NCBI GenBank assembly: GCA_021772435.1 | Contig: JAJFLZ010000037.1 | Coordinates: 62,001 to 126,000, forward strand | Direction of reading: 5' to 3' | Length of the DNA: 64,000 bases | DNA from: Chlamydiota bacterium | Lineage (GTDB): Bacteria > Chlamydiota > Chlamydiia > Chlamydiales > JACKPQ01 | Shown here: positions 60,366-64,000 of the stretch, in pieces | Numbering within the stretch: position 1 is the first letter of the stretch | How the letters are laid out: each line of letters begins with the position of its first letter | Notes under the pieces: generated by a model | Told to the model about the DNA's origin: nothing | The model's input: only the letters and a program-made list of their open reading frames with translations | Databases searched by the model: none | Made by a program: the position numbers and the translations under genes

Positions 60366-62480
60366 ATGTTAGAAAATATTTTAGATCTTGATGAAGAAAA
60401 GAGGTTGTCCAAAGGTGCTGTAGAGCCTCTTGGCTTTAAGGGCTTATGGAGAGCGCGCCGGTTAGCTGAATATCTAATTGCCCACCCAGATAAATTGCTA
60501 GAGATCACTCAGGAAGTTGACCAATTTTATCAGGAATCAAGTGATCAAAGTGAGCATCTTTTCGTGGGCGGGCACCAAGTAGCTATTTTAACCACCTTAA
60601 ATCAGAGTCCCCATCTTTGGAAAAAGGTATTAAGCGCTTATGTGTCGCCTGATTTTCCAGACCAGCTTTTGCAAGTGGAGAAAGATCAAGCTCCGGTCAT
60701 GTTGCTATCGGCGGCCTTAACACCTCTGAGACAAAATGTGGGCTCATGTTTTGCTACTGCTCCTGCGATGAACGTGCAGCGCTATCATTTAGAGTTGTTT
60801 ATTCAAGATGGCCTGGAACTTATGCAAACAGGTCAATTGAAGCGTATTTTTAATGGCGAGGAATATATTGCCCCCTTATGCGTTTCGTGGGGAGAGGTCG
60901 AACTAGATCGGCTCTATCAAAAGAGCAATGATCCACTTATTTTATCGGCTTTACATGGAAGCGAGCCTAACTTGAGAGGTCACACAATCAGAGAGGTTCT
61001 GGATTCGCAAGACGCATGTCAAAAATACAAATTACTGACTGAACATGCTTTTTTGAAAGCTTGGGAATACACATTAGCTAGTTTTTGTGAGTACAAGGTC
61101 GAGCTGTATAAATGGAACTTGCTAGCTGCATTGGGATTTGACCCAGAGCAATCAGGAGGAATTGGACAGGCTGTTTATCAGTTTGTGTCAGATAAACTAG
61201 ATCGTGTTAATCAGGAGATTTTGGAGCGTCAGCGAGATGTAGAAACATCTTATGGGCAGATGAGGTCAGCGGAGCGGTTCTTCAAAAATGCCACATCCTA
61301 CTCTCAAGCGAGAATGCACCGCAGCGAGCATATCGTGGGAAGTTATCAATTTGAGCAAAGCTTGTCGGATCGAGATCAAGCAGAAGTTCAGGCAAAAAAT
61401 TACGCTCAATTTTTTAACTATCTCATGGAGCGTTATAGAAGCTATTTTGAAATGTATTTCCAAGAGGTGTTTGATCCACAAATCATTGATGTAAACCCAG
61501 AGCTTTTTGCCGATAGTCCAGCTGGATTTCGGTTGGTTTACAAGCATGGTCGCTTGGCAACGAGTCAGTGGAGCTTGATTTACAATGATCGGGAATATAT
61601 CGAGGCGTTAGTAGATTTTTTTCGTATGACAGAAAATCAGCTGATTGCAGATTGCGATTGGAGTGAAGGCAAAAAAGCAATAGAAGCTTTAACGACCCTG
61701 ATTATTCAGCATGTGCAAATGGATGGATTTGTAGGGTCAGCGCAAAAACGTGCTAAGGTAATGCACCGAAAAGCCCAGACGGGTGCTACGCACTTGACTC
61801 CGTGGAGTTATCTGTCGGGCGGGTCCATGGAGCACTTACTGAAATGTTACTTTCGTACCGAAAGATCGTTAGGCAAAGAACAAAAAATCGTGAAAAGCCC
61901 CTTAGATTTATTGATCTTTTTGATTGAGACTTTAAAAGGCGCCCCTTCTAGATTAACAGATACAGACCTGCCACTTTTTGCTTATTCGCCGACGCATGCC
62001 TTTCGTTTAATGCCTTTTTGGAAAACTTTTAAACAAGCATGGGTGTCAAAAGAATTTACCTATACTTGGGTTAGAGACAACTGGATCAAGCCGGCTGAAG
62101 ATCACTATCTCAAGCAAAGGCTATCGCCTAATGAGCAAGGAATGCTACTTAACGCTCTTGGATTAGAAGGCGTGCAGTTTCAACACACAGTGTCACCAGT
62201 TGAATTTAGGCGCAAGGTTGTAGCAAAGGTTCCATTGTTAGCTCATCAAGTCGATGCTGTGCTTGTTAAATTTTTACCCGGAGCTCATCCCATTTTTTTT
62301 GCAGATTCCAATTGGCCAGGATTGCTTTTTGCTTTTGCTCTAAATCCCGGCACGTTGGAAATGGATTTATGGCGATCAGATCCTGAATTTAAGAATCCCA
62401 GATTAATGCATATATGGAAAAAAGATCTAGATGGCTCATCACAAAAACCGTGGGGTGTCATTTTAAGTCATTTGTTTTGA
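60366..62480 (+). CDS. Large protein of unknown function with papain-like motifs
   Basis: I do not recognise the family. The 704-residue protein has no signal peptide or membrane segment. RQNVGSCFATAPAM (C128) looks like the QGxCGSCWAF box of papain-type cysteine peptidases. Near the C-terminus, GAHPIFFADSNWPG carries H641 and N649-W650 in the order of the papain His and Asn-Trp pair. FDPEQSGGIG and RTERSLGKEQKIV are otherwise unremarkable. It could be a cytosolic or secreted peptidase, possibly a type III effector; proof is lacking. It is divergent from thrS. Confidence 0.5.
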   Translation: MLENILDLDEEKRLSKGAVEPLGFKGLWRARRLAEYLIAHPDKLLEITQEVDQFYQESSDQSEHLFVGGHQVAILTTLNQSPHLWKKVLSAYVSPDFPDQLLQVEKDQAPVMLLSAALTPLRQNVGSCFATAPAMNVQRYHLELFIQDGLELMQTGQLKRIFNGEEYIAPLCVSWGEVELDRLYQKSNDPLILSALHGSEPNLRGHTIREVLDSQDACQKYKLLTEHAFLKAWEYTLASFCEYKVELYKWNLLAALGFDPEQSGGIGQAVYQFVSDKLDRVNQEILERQRDVETSYGQMRSAERFFKNATSYSQARMHRSEHIVGSYQFEQSLSDRDQAEVQAKNYAQFFNYLMERYRSYFEMYFQEVFDPQIIDVNPELFADSPAGFRLVYKHGRLATSQWSLIYNDREYIEALVDFFRMTENQLIADCDWSEGKKAIEALTTLIIQHVQMDGFVGSAQKRAKVMHRKAQTGATHLTPWSYLSGGSMEHLLKCYFRTERSLGKEQKIVKSPLDLLIFLIETLKGAPSRLTDTDLPLFAYSPTHAFRLMPFWKTFKQAWVSKEFTYTWVRDNWIKPAEDHYLKQRLSPNEQGMLLNALGLEGVQFQHTVSPVEFRRKVVAKVPLLAHQVDAVLVKFLPGAHPIFFADSNWPGLLFAFALNPGTLEMDLWRSDPEFKNPRLMHIWKKDLDGSSQKPWGVILSHLF

Positions 62481-62490
62481 GTGCTGTAAA

Positions 62491-62517
62491 TCAGATGTAA
62501 AGCGGTTTTACATCTGA
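62491..62517. repeat. Palindromic repeat, copy 5
   Basis: Core ATGTAAAGCGGTTTTACAT at 62495-62513, with flanking TCAG and CTGA extending the stem to 11 bp. It starts 10 bases past the stop of the large gene and precedes the outer-membrane gene. Confidence 0.85.
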
Positions 62518-62556
62518 TGATACGAAAAAAAACCAAAAAGCTTTAAGCTAGAGAGC

Positions 62557-63351
62557 ATGATTTATAGATGTCTTGTCATTGTTTGTTTTTTTTCACTATC
62601 TCAGGGCTTTTCTCTGGAATTTGGAAACCCATACTTACCACAAATTCCGCAGCAGGGCTTCTGGACATCTGAGGATGCTTGGGCGGGTGCAACAGTTGGA
62701 TATGTAGGTGAATGGATCCATGATTTAAATTTGGAAGTTAAACGTCCTAAAAAAGGTTTTAGAAAAGATGTTAACCAATTTGAAACCTGGAGCCATTTAG
62801 GCGAGCTAGCAGTAAATCTTGGTCAAAGATTTCAGTTTTATGGTCAAACGGGTGTGATGAAAGCAGAACTTTGTCAAAGGCCAATAAGCAATACGATATT
62901 CGAAATTGAAACCAAATCTCAATTTGCTGGAGGGCTTGGAGCTAGAGTTGTGCTTATCGAATGGTCCTATGTAGCTATTGGTGTAAATGCTAATGGCCTT
63001 GTTTCTTGGATGGACGTGGACCAAATAGAGCAAAATAAACAACCTGCCTTGGTTGGAAATTCATTTATCCAATACAAAAATTGGCAGATCGGAGGGAATA
63101 TTGGAGCTCATTTGGGGCCTGCGCTTCCTTACGTTGGACTTAGCTATCAGAGCGCGACAGTTAAACTGAAGGATTTACCAAAATTGGCTGGTTTTGGGTT
63201 TAATTCTAATCCAAGAAAGTTAAAAAGCCGAACACATGTTGTTGTATTTCTAGGTTCTGGACTGACATTGCAACGAGGATTTGACTTAAATTTTGAGGTA
63301 AGGATGATAGGAGAAATAGGAGGATCGCTTTCGGCCGATCTAAGGTTTTAA
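62557..63351 (+). CDS. Outer-membrane beta-barrel protein
   Basis: A 264-residue protein with a signal peptide (YRCLVIVCFFSLSQGFS). Alternating strands such as AGATVGYVGEWIHDLNLEV, LNLGQRFQFYGQTGVM and YVAIGVNANGLVSWM, and a final LSADLRF with terminal Phe, describe an 8- to 12-stranded barrel. WAGATVGYVGEWI resembles the N-terminal strand of chlamydial MOMP-like and PorB-like proteins, but no exact family is clear. It ends three bases before the MFS gene. Confidence 0.68.
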   Translation: MIYRCLVIVCFFSLSQGFSLEFGNPYLPQIPQQGFWTSEDAWAGATVGYVGEWIHDLNLEVKRPKKGFRKDVNQFETWSHLGELAVNLGQRFQFYGQTGVMKAELCQRPISNTIFEIETKSQFAGGLGARVVLIEWSYVAIGVNANGLVSWMDVDQIEQNKQPALVGNSFIQYKNWQIGGNIGAHLGPALPYVGLSYQSATVKLKDLPKLAGFGFNSNPRKLKSRTHVVVFLGSGLTLQRGFDLNFEVRMIGEIGGSLSADLRF

Positions 63352-63354
63352 TAG

Positions 63355-64000
63355 ATGCGTAAAACATTACAGTCAGCGATTGCACCTCTTCTTAGTATCG
63401 CCTTGCTCATGTTGGGTGGAGGTTTTTTTACTACCTTTGTTTCCCTTCGTCTACATATGGCAAAGTACGATGCTACCGTGATTGGGGTAGTTCAAGCAGC
63501 TTATTACGCTGGTTTTTTAATCGGTGCTTTAAAGATTGAAAATTTAATCAAACGTATTCGTCATATTCGAGCATATGCTTTTTTTGCTTGCTTATGTACA
63601 GCTATTGTGCTCTTTCAAGGTATATATATTAATCCCGTAGCTTGGGTCATTGAGAGGTTTATTCAGGGCTTATGCATTGCTTCACTTTATGTTGTGATTG
63701 AGAGTTGGCTTTTGATCATAGCCCCCGATGATTCAAGGGGCAAGCTGCTTGCTCTTTACATGATCGCTCTTTATGCAGCTCAGGCGGTCAGTCAATTTTT
63801 CGTTGATGCGCTTGATATGCGCTCATTAACGCCATATTTAGTCGTTGGAATATTAGGGTCTTTATCTATGATGCCAGTTACGTTTACTCGTACACAAATT
63901 CCCGACCTGCCAGACACTGATACAAAAGGATTATTTCACGTATTTAAGCGCTCTCCATTTGGGTGCTTGGGATGTATGATATCTGGAATTATTATTAGCT
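63355..64000 (+). CDS. Major facilitator superfamily transporter, partial
   Basis: The N-terminal 215 codons of a gene that runs off the right edge. Several hydrophobic helices are visible (APLLSIALLMLGGGFFTTFV, LLALYMIALYAAQAVSQFFV). GLCIASLYVVIESWL and a loop with APDDSRGKLLALY between helices 4 and 5 match the YcaD/YfcJ-type MFS branch of environmental chlamydiae. Substrate unknown. Confidence 0.8.
   Translation, partial: MRKTLQSAIAPLLSIALLMLGGGFFTTFVSLRLHMAKYDATVIGVVQAAYYAGFLIGALKIENLIKRIRHIRAYAFFACLCTAIVLFQGIYINPVAWVIERFIQGLCIASLYVVIESWLLIIAPDDSRGKLLALYMIALYAAQAVSQFFVDALDMRSLTPYLVVGILGSLSMMPVTFTRTQIPDLPDTDTKGLFHVFKRSPFGCLGCMISGIIIS

Noticed and set aside
1-64000. CRISPR arrays, insertion sequences or transposase genes
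   Set aside because: No regularly spaced direct repeats, and no transposase or integrase motif in any long frame.

Overview
The window comes from a chromosome of the phylum Chlamydiota, but not from the animal pathogens of the Chlamydiaceae. Chlamydial signatures are a topoisomerase I fused to a C-terminal SWIB domain, a GreA with an N-terminal extension of more than 500 residues, paired TyrP permeases, NqrA, and the group thrS - ParA - pGP6-like gene. Two porins of the chlamydial major outer membrane protein (MOMP) family, a glucokinase and a large accessory gene set point to an environmental (Parachlamydiales-type, perhaps Waddlia- or Criblamydia-like) lineage. I cannot name the species.

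Layout. 1-4742: end of an exported FkbM-type gene, uvrD, an exported putative glycosyltransferase, rpoN. 4757-18090: an accessory island of GT32 (DXD) glycosyltransferases, GT2-like proteins, FkbM-type methyltransferases, a sulfotransferase and three decayed gene copies. 18302-34461: core genes topA, a coiled-coil porin, uvrB, two tyrP, a ThyX-like gene, hemB, nqrA, greA, rdgB and a NYN-domain gene. 34513-48873: a sulfotransferase, oppA, a PilM/GspL-like and GspM-like pair, a MORN-type lipoprotein, ygfA, yggT, dus, acyP, two MOMP-like porins, glk, recA, ispA. 48861-56576: a GlmU/LpxA-like helix protein, an exported GT10 fucosyltransferase, tRNA-Pro, ung, a sulfotransferase, a DapA-like gene and three exported FkbM-type genes. 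56847-64000: pGP6-like gene, parA, thrS, a large protein with a possible papain-like triad, an outer-membrane protein and the start of an MFS transporter.

The most notable theme is that nearly every sugar- or sulfate-modifying enzyme here starts with a Sec-type signal peptide, a lipoprotein signal or a signal anchor. Families that normally use cytoplasmic donors (nucleotide sugars, SAM, PAPS) are therefore predicted to work outside the cytoplasm. Four GT32 enzymes also end in a C-terminal membrane anchor. These genes sit between core gene groups, occur as paralogous series and leave pseudogene fragments. My reading is an expanding and decaying set of exported glycan-modifying enzymes, possibly aimed at the inclusion lumen or host glycoconjugates.

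Two repeat families are also present: five copies of a 19-bp palindrome (consensus ATGTAAAGCGGTTTTACAT), and two long hairpins with a shared loop but different, self-complementary arms, each abutting a stop codon.
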